From positions 1-53,668 of the forward strand of contig JAKAIY010000005.1 in the NCBI GenBank assembly GCA_021814145.1: a stretch of 53,668 nucleotides of DNA. The letters run 5' to 3'. Position 1 is the stretch's first letter; each line of letters opens with the position of its first letter. Positions 18,639-26,599 of the stretch are shown piece after piece. The notes under the pieces were generated by a model that had not been told where the DNA came from, did no database searches, and worked only from the letters and a program-made list of their open reading frames with translations. The stretch is from Chloroflexota bacterium. GTDB taxonomy: Bacteria > Chloroflexota > Ktedonobacteria > Ktedonobacterales > JADMIN01. The translations under genes were made by a program, and so were the position numbers.

Positions 18639-19681
18639 CGTCCCCGGCCATTGCTGCCGCTGGCGACCATGACGCGGACGGTAGCCTCGGCGACGGTGGG
18701 GCCAGCTGGCGTGCTGCGGATCAGGCCGACGCGGACGCGAGCGCCATCGGGCAGGCGCTCCAGATAGTGGCGCATGTCGTCCACCGAGCCAACCGGCTTG
18801 TCGTCAATGCGGAAGATGACATCGCCGGAGCGGATGCCCGCCTGCGCGGCGGGACCGTTGGGCGCGACGTACATCACCTCGACGGCCGTGGGCGTCTCGA
18901 TGCGCAGCGCGCGGCGGGCGGACTGGGTGAGCATGCCCGCCTGGCCGGAGACGCCGATCATCGCGCGGCGCACCTCGCCATCGCGCATGAGCATCGATGC
19001 GACCCAGTTGACCGTGTTGATCGGAATGGCGAAGGAGAGGCCCTGCGTCTGCTGCAGGATGGCGACGTTGATGCCGATGACCTCGCCATTGGCGTTCACC
19101 AGCGGACCGCCGGAGTTGCCGGGATTGACGGCGGCGTCGGTCTGGATGATGTCCTCGATCAGCCGCCCGCCATAGCCTGGCAGCGCACGATGCAGCGCGC
19201 TGACGATGCCCGCCGTGACAGTGCTTTGCAAGCCCGCCGGGCTGCCGATGGCGACCACCAGCTGGCCGACTCGCAGGCGGTCGGAGTTGCCCAGCCGCGC
19301 GGTGGGAAGCTGCTTGCCGTCGGGTGGGGCGATGCGCAGCACGGCGACATCCGTCTCAGGGTCGTTGCCGACAACCTGGGCGGGAGTGTCGCGCCCATCC
19401 GCCAGCGTCACCTGGATGCGCTGGGCGCCATCCACCACATGGCTGTTGGTGAGAATGTAGCCGTCAGGGGCGAAGATGACGCCAGAGCCCGCGCCCTCTG
19501 CGACGCGCGGGGTAGGCCCGAACGGCGAAGGCGCCATTACTGATTTCGCCACGCCGACCTGCACGACCGCTGGCCCGACACGCTCGACCACGCTGACGAT
19601 CGAGCGCGAGTAGGCGTCCATCGCCGCCAGCTCGTCCGCGCCAGCCTTCTGGTCATCGCGCGTATGCCCAAACCATGCCAT
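18635..19681 (-). CDS. HtrA/DegP-like trypsin-type serine protease with PDZ domain
   Basis: A 348-residue S1C protease. Catalytic residues: His in YILTNSHVVDGAQ, Asp in DPETDVAVLRI and Ser in AAVNPGNSGGPLVNANGEV; a C-terminal PDZ domain contains VAPNGPAAQAGIRSGDVIF. The start at 19681 (MAWFGHTRDD) is a judgement: the frame stays open upstream to 20026 but that part is low-quality sequence. With either start no signal peptide or membrane anchor is seen, unusual for HtrA proteins, which normally degrade misfolded proteins outside the cytoplasm. The stop codon overlaps that of the convergent methyltransferase. A TGGTATACA element lies at 19789-19797 upstream. Confidence 0.85.
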   Translation of the reverse strand: MAWFGHTRDDQKAGADELAAMDAYSRSIVSVVERVGPAVVQVGVAKSVMAPSPFGPTPRVAEGAGSGVIFAPDGYILTNSHVVDGAQRIQVTLADGRDTPAQVVGNDPETDVAVLRIAPPDGKQLPTARLGNSDRLRVGQLVVAIGSPAGLQSTVTAGIVSALHRALPGYGGRLIEDIIQTDAAVNPGNSGGPLVNANGEVIGINVAILQQTQGLSFAIPINTVNWVASMLMRDGEVRRAMIGVSGQAGMLTQSARRALRIETPTAVEVMYVAPNGPAAQAGIRSGDVIFRIDDKPVGSVDDMRHYLERLPDGARVRVGLIRSTPAGPTVAEATVRVMVASGSNGRGR

Positions 19682-19788
19682 TTGCGCCACCCACTTTCCT
19701 GTCTCGCCTTGCTCCGCAGTGTCTTGCCTCGCCCCGTTTTTCGGTTCATGCCCGCGAGCGCCGCCACCCTGGCGCCACACGCTCGCGC

Positions 19789-19797
19789 TGTATACCA
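19789..19797 (-). promoter_or_regulatory. extended -10 element upstream of htrA
   Basis: On the minus strand the bases read TGGTATACA, an extended -10 about 110 bases before the chosen htrA start. It supports transcription beginning downstream of the longer open frame and hence the shorter protein. Confidence 0.4.
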
Positions 19798-20040
19798 TAA
19801 CGCGTATGACGCGCCGCATATCATTATCGCATTCCGCATCTGATTGTACGCGCTCGCGCGCCGGAAGGTTGAAAAGGACGCCGGAAGAGCTGGCGATCAA
19901 GGAAAAAGCGCGATGTGTTCCACGCTGCGCTCGCGTCCGCGCCAGGCTCGTGATTGGCGCGTAGACCTCTGCGCCACCGTGCGCTAGTTCGGAAGGTGGT
20001 ATGGCAACGAGCGCAGGGGCCACCATGCCGCGTGTCCGCT

Positions 20041-20157
20041 CTATGAAGGGCTTGGCAGGGATTCTACTCCAACTGTGTTTTCATCATCCCTAAGGGAGAA
20101 GGCGGTGAGCTCCCGGGCGAGCGCCTTGTTGATTCGCCAGTAGACCCGGGCCTTCAT
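20041..20157 (-). other. possible small gene or remnant in the htrA/beta-helix intergenic region
   Basis: The minus strand encodes 38 residues from the ATG at 20157 to a TAG at 20041, and remains open without a start for about 15 codons further upstream (to about 20203). The translation (for example GALVPPSEWERMKARVYWRI then NKALARELTAFSLRDDENTV) has the composition of a genuine protein and good GC at third positions. I do not recognise a family. It could be the 3' remnant of a disrupted gene. The rest of the 738-base region 19682-20419 shows nothing else clear. Confidence 0.3.
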
Positions 20158-20419
20158 CCGTTCCCACTCGCTCGGCGGAACTAGAGCGCCGGGGATAGGC
20201 GCGTGTGTGGAATCAGCGTTTCACGCCATCTGTCGTCTCAATGTGGACATCGCCTCCCATCTATACCAGATCTACACTTCATCGCCACGCGACACCCACT
20301 ACCACTCAGTAGGATAGAAGTGGCGCTAGTCAGCTTGTCGCTTCGCCAGCATGGAACACGTTGTTGGATCAGGACTGGAGGCAAGCGAGAGTTTGCGCTC
20401 CAAAAAGGAGAATGCTGAG

Positions 20420-21712
20420 ATGCAACCATGTCTGCCGCCTGTGCCGCGCTTGGCCCGGGTGTTTGCGGGCGTCGCGGCGGCTCTCCTCTGCGCTGCGTCT
20501 ATGGGGAGCGGCGTTGTATTCGCTCACGGTCAAACGGTGTTGTGCGTCAATCCTCACGGTAACGGCTGCTACCAGTCTATTCAGCAGGCAGTCGATCAGG
20601 CGCCGGCAGGCGCGCGCATCAACGTGGCCGCCGGCACGTATGCCGAACACGTGACGATCACGAAGTCACTGACACTCCACGGAGCGGGAACAAACTCGAT
20701 CATTGACGCGACCGGTGAAGGTAATGGCATCTATGTGCTTGGTGACGCCGCGAGCGGGACAGCGATCAGCGGGTTCACGGTGGAACACGCCAATCTGGAG
20801 GGCATCCTCATCCAGAACACGGCGTATGTGGTCGTGAGTGACAATGTAGTGCGGGAGAACGACCAGGCATGGCAACCGCCGACAGAGGACAATCCCGAGC
20901 CGAGTTGTCCCGGCGCCATGCCTTTCGAGCAGATTGACTGCGGCGAAGGACTGCATTTACTCGGGGTATCCTACTCCACGGTCGCGCGCAACGTGGTCGA
21001 GAACAATGTGGGCGGCATTCTGCTGACCGACGAGACCCGCTCGACGCACGACAACCTGATCACGAGGAATGTCGTCCGCGACAACAAGGTGGACTGCGGC
21101 ATTACGCTGCCTTCGCACCCCGCCGGCTTTGACGGCGACGTGCCGCTTCCGGGCTACGGCATCTACCACAACACGGTGTCGTACAACCTCTCGACGGGCA
21201 ACGGCGGCGCGGGAGTCGGCATTTTCACGCCTACCCCCGGCACGAAGGCGTACGATAATCTGGTGCTCGACAATGTGCTGACCAACAACGGGTTGCCCGG
21301 TGTCGCGCTCCACAGCCATACGTTTGGGCAGAACCTGAACGGGAATCAGATCATCGGGAACTTCATCAGCGGAAACGCTGGGGATAGCGATGCTGGGGTC
21401 AGCGGACCGACCGGCATCATCATCTTCAGCGATGCTCAAGGCGACGCCGCGCCAATCACGGGCATGACGATCAAGGACAACACAGTCACGGGTGAGGCTA
21501 TTGACGTCTGGGTCGGCTCCACAGCCATGAACCTGGCGCTTCACCACAACAATCTATTGGACAACGGCGCCATTGGCGTCCAGAACACCGGGGATGGCAT
21601 GGTGGACGCCACGCAGAACTACTGGAGCTGCTCAGGCGGTCCAGGCGCGCCCGGTTGCTCGACGGTCGAAGGCAACGTGAGTTTCACGCCCTGGCTGACC
21701 CATCGCGTGTGA
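20420..21712 (+). CDS. secreted right-handed parallel beta-helix (NosD/CASH-like) protein
   Basis: A 430-residue exported protein. The ATG at 20420 has AAAAGGAG ten bases upstream. A signal peptide is clear (basic PRLARVF, hydrophobic AGVAAALLCAASMGSGVVFA, then HGQ). Next come YQSIQQAVDQAPAGARINVA and GTYAEHVTITKSLTLHGAG, the standard opening of NosD/CASH beta-helix proteins, and about eight short repeats of the GI.I..ts...V..N.V..N type (for example GILIQNTAYVVVSDNVVREN). A C-terminal NYWSCSGGPGAPGCS is also common in this group. Substrate unknown; likely carbohydrate binding or lyase-like. A strong hairpin terminator follows. Confidence 0.85.
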   Translation: MQPCLPPVPRLARVFAGVAAALLCAASMGSGVVFAHGQTVLCVNPHGNGCYQSIQQAVDQAPAGARINVAAGTYAEHVTITKSLTLHGAGTNSIIDATGEGNGIYVLGDAASGTAISGFTVEHANLEGILIQNTAYVVVSDNVVRENDQAWQPPTEDNPEPSCPGAMPFEQIDCGEGLHLLGVSYSTVARNVVENNVGGILLTDETRSTHDNLITRNVVRDNKVDCGITLPSHPAGFDGDVPLPGYGIYHNTVSYNLSTGNGGAGVGIFTPTPGTKAYDNLVLDNVLTNNGLPGVALHSHTFGQNLNGNQIIGNFISGNAGDSDAGVSGPTGIIIFSDAQGDAAPITGMTIKDNTVTGEAIDVWVGSTAMNLALHHNNLLDNGAIGVQNTGDGMVDATQNYWSCSGGPGAPGCSTVEGNVSFTPWLTHRV

Positions 21713-21730
21713 TTACCGATGCGATGACGA

Positions 21731-21768
21731 GCGGCGCCCGACTGCCCAATCTGGCGGTCGGGCGCCGC
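21731..21768 (+). terminator. terminator-like hairpin after the beta-helix gene
   Basis: GCGGCGCCCGAC and GTCGGGCGCCGC pair perfectly; the stem extends inward through a T-G pair and GCC/GGC to a six-base loop CAATCT, giving about 16 base pairs. It lies 18 bases after the stop codon, without a T-run. Confidence 0.65.
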
Positions 21769-22076
21769 GCAGCGTAATGAACGCTGACGACGATCCTCAT
21801 CCACAGGCTGCGCCTTCCCATCCTGAGAGGCGGCAGGATGCCTCAAGCCTCGGCCAGACCGCAGCGAACGCGCCCAAGCGTTATCCCACGTCCCAGTGTC
21901 AATCCGTCTTTGCCGCCATACTTCAGGTGATCCCAAGTCGCAATGTCCGCTCACCGCTATTCAAGTAGATCAGGCGTATGGAGGAAACCAGGTGAAGGCG
22001 CCAATAGGTCGCGAACGAGAACCAACCTGGCGACTGAATGGAAGATCAGATGCAGACAAGCAAGCGGAGTGGATCA

Positions 22077-22105
22077 TTGACGCGCTGGCCTGTGCGCGGT
22101 ATACT
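22077..22105 (+). promoter_or_regulatory. sigma-70 promoter upstream of tRNA-Lys
   Basis: TTGACG, a 17-base spacer and TATACT form a near-consensus promoter 125 bases before the tRNA. The stretch 21769-22229 otherwise shows no gene. Confidence 0.6.
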
Positions 22106-22117
22106 CAGCTAACACCT

Positions 22118-22133
22118 GTGAAGGCAGGAGACT
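22118..22133 (+). repeat. direct repeat copy 1 (GTGAAGGCAGGAGACT)
   Basis: Nearly identical to GTGAAAGGCAGGAGACT at 22356-22372 (one inserted A). The two copies flank the tRNA-Lys gene 238 bases apart; the second includes the ribosome site of the integrase remnant. Confidence 0.4.
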
Positions 22134-22229
22134 TGGCGATGAGGGCGGGCGGCTCCGGCGTGATAGCATCGCTGTTCACTTGTTTTGAATCCGCTTCCCG
22201 CGCCACCTGCTTCCCGCGCGAAGCGTCGC

Positions 22230-22301
22230 GGGGCCGTAGCTCAGGGGCAGAGCAGGGGCCTTTTAAGCCTCGTGTCGTGGGTTCGAATCCCACCGGCCTC
22301 A
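22230..22301 (+). tRNA. tRNA-Lys (anticodon TTT)
   Basis: A 72-base cloverleaf: acceptor GGGGCCG/CGGCCTC (one G-T pair), D stem GCTC/GAGC, anticodon stem GGGGC/GCCTC with loop CTTTTAA (anticodon TTT), a five-base variable loop GTGTC, T stem GTGGG/CCCAC with loop TTCGAAT and discriminator A. The 3' CCA is not encoded (ACCC follows). An integrase remnant begins 77 bases downstream and a decayed copy of the 3' half lies at 28202-28240, so this gene is the probable attachment site of an island. Confidence 0.95.
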
Positions 22302-22355
22302 CCCAATCCGGTTGAAATCCGGAACGAAGTCAGGCAAGCGGCGTCTATCCTAGCC

Positions 22356-22372
22356 GTGAAAGGCAGGAGACT
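22356..22372 (+). repeat. direct repeat copy 2 (GTGAAAGGCAGGAGACT)
   Basis: Second copy of the repeat at 22118-22133. It holds AGGAG, the probable ribosome site of the integrase remnant at 22378. It might alternatively be an arm-type recombinase site. Confidence 0.4.
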
Positions 22373-22377
22373 CCCCC

Positions 22378-22560
22378 ATGACGCCACAGGACGCTTTCCT
22401 GGAATTTGAGCTGTCGAAAGACTGAACACCCACAACCCTCCGCTGGTATCGCCAGCGGTTAGGCCGCCTGATTGCTTGGCTGACCGGGCAGGGGACGACC
22501 GACTTCCCTTACCTTCACTGTCCCTCTCCTGCGCCGCTACATCGCCACCCTCAACGCGCC
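22378..22560 (+). pseudogene. tyrosine recombinase (phage-type integrase), N-terminal remnant
   Basis: Starts with an ATG at 22378 behind AGGAG and reads TPQDAFLEFELSKD, then an in-frame TGA at 22423-22425, then TPTTLRWYRQRLGRLIAWLT and GQGTTDF. After a shift of frame near 22505-22520 it continues FTVPLLRRYIATLNAPNTTT. Together these match the SAM-like core-binding domain of XerC/D-type integrases (family pattern: S..TL.WY...L.....WL, then PLLR.YIA.L). The catalytic domain with its Arg/His/Tyr residues is absent; the remaining bases to 22767 show no clear homology. Non-functional as it stands. Confidence 0.65.
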
Positions 22561-22767
22561 CAATACCACAACGGGCGCACGCGGGATTCCCACACGAAAC
22601 ACGGGCATGTCACTACCTGCTCGCCCGCGCGCCCCCACCGTCGGGCGTGAGGAAGTCGATTTGGAGCGGAGTGTGGGCGAGGTCGTTGCGTGAGAGATAG
22701 CAACCGCCCATGAACATCGAGTATCCCACCCCGACACAGGACAACCAGCGCTGTTTGTCCGTTCACA

Positions 22768-25700
22768 TCATGATGCCGGGAAGTTCGGACACGTGCGCTG
22801 ATAGGGTTCGGCGCCCACGTACTCTGACCACTCCTGCCGGGTCAGATTGCGACCCGCGAGGTCGCAGGCGCGCCTTATCCACCCACTTACGCTGAGATCC
22901 CAGATCGATAGAACGTCGGTATTAGGAGAATCCGGAGGCGCCGCCCAGGAAAGCAGCTGGTTGCCATCTGCGCTCATGACAAATCCCTCGTCAAGGGAGG
23001 CTACACTCGCTTGCTGCGGTGGCGGCATTGGTGGACCAATCGCCTCATCAGCGTTCGCATCCCACAATTGAATATTGGATAGAGTATGATGAATAGAGTT
23101 GGGATCTGTTGGGTCGGGGACGCTGACCGCCAAGCTATTCCAATTCGAGCTAAATGCCATGCCCTCGACATTGAATATGGGTAATGTTTGCATGACTCGC
23201 CGTGTGGTGACATTCCATAACGCTATCTGGCCTGTTGAATCGTTGAGGGCTGCCAGCGTTGTTCCAGTGGGATTGAAGAAGACGTTGTCGTTTATGCCAG
23301 AGTAGTAGCCACCGGTTGGCAGGGTCCCCAGCCAGTTGCCATGCACGACATCCCACAGATCCACCTCCTGTGTCGCTGTCGCATCGTTTAGGTCGTCTGT
23401 GCTGGCGAGGATTTTGCCATTCGGGCTAAAGGCGACGCTGTCCACACATGCTACCCCTGACCGCGTGTAGCGCCCCAGCAAGCGATGGCTTGCGGTAGCC
23501 CATAGTTGGATCTCTCCTATGTTGGTCTTGTAATTGCAGATACTGGCTGCAATCATCCCACCGTTCGGACTGAACGCAATGCCAGTGACCCCTAGATCAC
23601 TACCGCCAACATCAAGCGGCGCGCCGACTGGATGCTGTGAGGCCACATCCCACAGCTGTATCTCTGTGCCGGAGCCGCTCTCTATGTCCGTAGCAAGCAA
23701 CTTCTCGTCAGGGTTAAAGGCAATAGCAGACGAACATTGATTCGTGCCAGTCTCTATGACGTGGGTCAGATGCTTGTGGGCTATGTCTAAGAGCCACCAC
23801 TCTCCTTGGGGCGCAGAGCGCGGACTGCAACCTGCAAACGCTACCAGATGGTCATTCGGGCTGAAACTTGCGGCGCTTACGCTTTCTTCCTGTCCAAGCG
23901 TGGCAATCGGCTCAGCTAATGATTGGTCGCTGGCAACATTCCACAGGCTGATGTCAGAGTCAAACTGGCCCGCCGAGGCGAGCAGCAAGCCATCCGGGCT
24001 CAGCGCCACAGTATGATTCAAGAAGGGAAGTTGATACGAGGCCACGGGAGGCGACAGTTGGGCCGTGAACTCTTGATAGCTCTGTCCGTACAAGTCCGTC
24101 AAATCCCACAGGATGATGCTGTTGTCAACACTCGCCGAGATCAGCGTTTGACCATTCGGGCTAAATGCGAGGCCTGAGAAATCTCCCGGTTGACCTTGTA
24201 GAGGGCTGTCTAGAAGAAGCTGGCGGGTTGCCACGTCCCAGCGCTGAATCTGTCCGCTCATGCAGGTAGCCCCACCCGCACCTGATAAAGATGTGGAATA
24301 GCTGCATTGTCCCCCTGCCACGGTCATGCCGTCGGGGCTGAACGCTACCTGAGAGAAGCTCTCTAGTTCCGGCGACGTGCTGCCCAAGAGCTCGCCAGCC
24401 GACTGCAATGAGGAGCCGTTCAGCAGTGTAACAATGTTGTTGTCCCGCCCTAATGCCACGAAGTCACCCCTGGGACTGAAGGCGAGGCTGTCCACGCAGC
24501 CTGACGATGACGCGTCAACCAGGGGCAGACTGGTGATATGGCCAGTAGTGACGTCCCACCGCCAGAGGTCGCCGGAATTACCACTTTGCCCGCAGCCGCC
24601 GATCAACACATCGTGACCAGTGGGGCTAAAAGCCAAAGCATCGATAATGATGCTAGTACCTCCACTGTCAGGTTGCCAAAGCGCGCCCAGTTGTTGGCGT
24701 GAAGCCACATTCCAAAGCGTGACGCCGTAGTTATCGCCATAGAGGGTATCTAGTGAGGCTACAGCTGCGGCGAGAACCGTGCCGTCAGGGCTGAAGGCAA
24801 GTTGTGTGATTGCGAGCTGGGATGATGAAGCGCCAGCGCTGGACGTATGGATAGTGAGGGGCGCGCCGATGGGCTGATGTGTGAGCGGGTTCCAGAAGAC
24901 GATCGCGCCGTCAGTGCTTCCTGAGGCAAGCAGATCACCTTTCGGACTGAAGGCGACGCTGTCCCAGTTGTCGCGGGTACCGCCGCGGAGAAGGCCGCTC
25001 AAGCGTGGGTGGCTCTCCAGCGTCTGCAATAGGCTGTCTCGGGCCTGGGTCGTGTTGGCGTGGCGATACGCCTCCACGCTCAGCAGCGCGGCCAAGCCTG
25101 GTTGATCGCTCATCAGGTTAACCGCTGCTGCTGCCAGCCCACGCGACTGAGCGACGGCAAGCTCCGCCTCCGCCTGCTGCTCCGCAGCGCGGGCGGAGCG
25201 GTACTGCGCGAAACTCAACGCCGACAACACCAGCGTGACGACCAGGGCAATACTCACACCCGCGAGCAGGCGACGTTGGAAGGTGGCGACCGCTCGCCGA
25301 CTCGCCGTGATGTACTGCGTGTGCAGGGCTGTGGGGCGAGGCTCTTTGTCGGCGCTGGTGATCAGCCACTGCTCGGCCGCCACCAGTTCTTGTCCCCGGA
25401 GGGTGAAACTGGCCTGGCGGTCCTTGATGTCCCATTCCTTGGCGCGCACCAGTAGTTGGCTGGCCAGGCGCCAGTAAGCCAGATCGGTATCGAGCGCGAA
25501 GAGTAATTGCTGGAACGCTGTCTGGAAGTCATCAGTCGCGCGAAAGGCGATCCAGTTGAGATCAGCCAGAGGAGCCAAGCGCTCCTGCGCGCGCACGGCG
25601 GCGGCGCTCACATCACGGCAGACCAGGGGAATGATCCGCTTCTTGGTCTCGAAGGCATGCGCCACCTCTAGGCCACAGGTCTCGGAGGCAACGGAGTCTG

Positions 25701-25887
25701 GGCTGAGCGCCACCACCACGGTATCCGCCGCTTCGATAGCGTCATACACTTCTTTGAGCCATTCAGCGGTCGGAGGGATGCCTTGCCAGTCAACCCACGC
25801 CTCGCGATCAGCGTCAGCCAGAGCCTGCACCAATCGACGGACGAATGCCTGATCCTGGCGAGAATAGGAGAGAAAGACGCTGGCCAT
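22768..25887 (-). CDS. TIR domain - transmembrane - WD40 (14 WD-like repeats) protein
   Basis: A 1039-residue protein whose ATG at 25887 follows AAGGAGG by six bases. Residues 1-140 form a TIR domain: ASVFLSYSRQDQAFVRRLV, WVDWQGIPPTAEWLKEVYDA, VVVALSPDSV and SETCGLEVAHAFE, with Glu74 in the place of the NADase glutamate. A membrane helix follows (about 207-226, VSIALVVTLVLSAL), then a coiled linker and about 14 repeats of the type VDSVAFSPNGKILAS...LWDV (residues about 306-1000), enough for two seven-bladed propellers, and a conserved-type tail CDLAGRNLTRQEWSEYVG. The TIR is cytoplasmic by membrane logic. Possible role: sensor with NAD-cleaving or scaffold output, in defence or signalling (inference). 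GC is visibly lower than the surrounding genes; it lies inside the tRNA-Lys island. Confidence 0.9.
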   Translation of the reverse strand: MASVFLSYSRQDQAFVRRLVQALADADREAWVDWQGIPPTAEWLKEVYDAIEAADTVVVALSPDSVASETCGLEVAHAFETKKRIIPLVCRDVSAAAVRAQERLAPLADLNWIAFRATDDFQTAFQQLLFALDTDLAYWRLASQLLVRAKEWDIKDRQASFTLRGQELVAAEQWLITSADKEPRPTALHTQYITASRRAVATFQRRLLAGVSIALVVTLVLSALSFAQYRSARAAEQQAEAELAVAQSRGLAAAAVNLMSDQPGLAALLSVEAYRHANTTQARDSLLQTLESHPRLSGLLRGGTRDNWDSVAFSPKGDLLASGSTDGAIVFWNPLTHQPIGAPLTIHTSSAGASSSQLAITQLAFSPDGTVLAAAVASLDTLYGDNYGVTLWNVASRQQLGALWQPDSGGTSIIIDALAFSPTGHDVLIGGCGQSGNSGDLWRWDVTTGHITSLPLVDASSSGCVDSLAFSPRGDFVALGRDNNIVTLLNGSSLQSAGELLGSTSPELESFSQVAFSPDGMTVAGGQCSYSTSLSGAGGATCMSGQIQRWDVATRQLLLDSPLQGQPGDFSGLAFSPNGQTLISASVDNSIILWDLTDLYGQSYQEFTAQLSPPVASYQLPFLNHTVALSPDGLLLASAGQFDSDISLWNVASDQSLAEPIATLGQEESVSAASFSPNDHLVAFAGCSPRSAPQGEWWLLDIAHKHLTHVIETGTNQCSSAIAFNPDEKLLATDIESGSGTEIQLWDVASQHPVGAPLDVGGSDLGVTGIAFSPNGGMIAASICNYKTNIGEIQLWATASHRLLGRYTRSGVACVDSVAFSPNGKILASTDDLNDATATQEVDLWDVVHGNWLGTLPTGGYYSGINDNVFFNPTGTTLAALNDSTGQIALWNVTTRRVMQTLPIFNVEGMAFSSNWNSLAVSVPDPTDPNSIHHTLSNIQLWDANADEAIGPPMPPPQQASVASLDEGFVMSADGNQLLSWAAPPDSPNTDVLSIWDLSVSGWIRRACDLAGRNLTRQEWSEYVGAEPYQRTCPNFPAS

Positions 25888-26599
25888 AGTCGGCCTCCTT
25901 ATTCCGCAGACAATCCTCACACCGACCCGAAGCCCAAGACGTCCGAGCAGAGGACCTTCCACGCCACACAGCAGTCGAAGACAGGGATGCTGCCATTCGC
26001 TACAAATCTACGCTTACTCTATAGATGTGTCAAGACACAATCAATTACGATGGAGAATGGTCAACACAATGAGAAAATTGTGCGAGTAAAAATTGAAATA
26101 CTCCAAAATCCAGGACGCCTAATCCTCTCAGGAACGATTGTCATAGACGTGAGAAGATCGCCGCCATGAACCTGGAGACTGCGTGATCGCCGTCTTTTGT
26201 TCGTTCGACGAGGCCGTGCGCCCAATCGCGTAACAACTCTGGAGACTGTTTTATTAACTCGTGGAGGCCGCTCGAAACAGATATTTTCGCCACATCTTCC
26301 CACTTCAGAGCAGCTTCTGGAGCCGTTTCAGCGTCTCACGATGGCTCATTGGCTCCACTTCGTGGGGATAAAACAGTGTCTTTCAGGGTATGCGGCTTAC
26401 ACGCTAAATTGTTACAGGCCTACTGCCGCCGCGGCGTTGGAGGAGAAATAGTCCACTCGTCGCCGTACGCCTCTGTGGCTCCTCGCCTGTGTGCCTCCAC
26501 CCAGCTACGGCCCCATCCACCTGGACGCCGCCACCGCCATTCCGCTGGCGGTACGTCTCGGCGCCTTGCTGAGACTGACGGCGTCAGCGCGCAAGTGGG
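25888..26599. other. AT-richer gap inside the island
   Basis: About 710 bases between the TIR-WD40 start and the kinase 3' end. The part 26000-26130 is clearly AT-rich (runs such as GAGAAAATTG and GTAAAAATTGAAATA) and probably holds the promoter of the TIR-WD40 gene on the minus strand. No reading frame with recognisable motifs was found. Confidence 0.5.

Noticed and set aside
22105-22302. Minus-strand frame reading GFEPTTRGLKGP and similar
   Set aside because: It is the antisense of tRNA-Lys, a well-known spurious protein in annotations.
22423-22425. TGA in the integrase remnant as selenocysteine
   Set aside because: No reason for selenocysteine in an integrase; a frameshift follows and the catalytic domain is missing.
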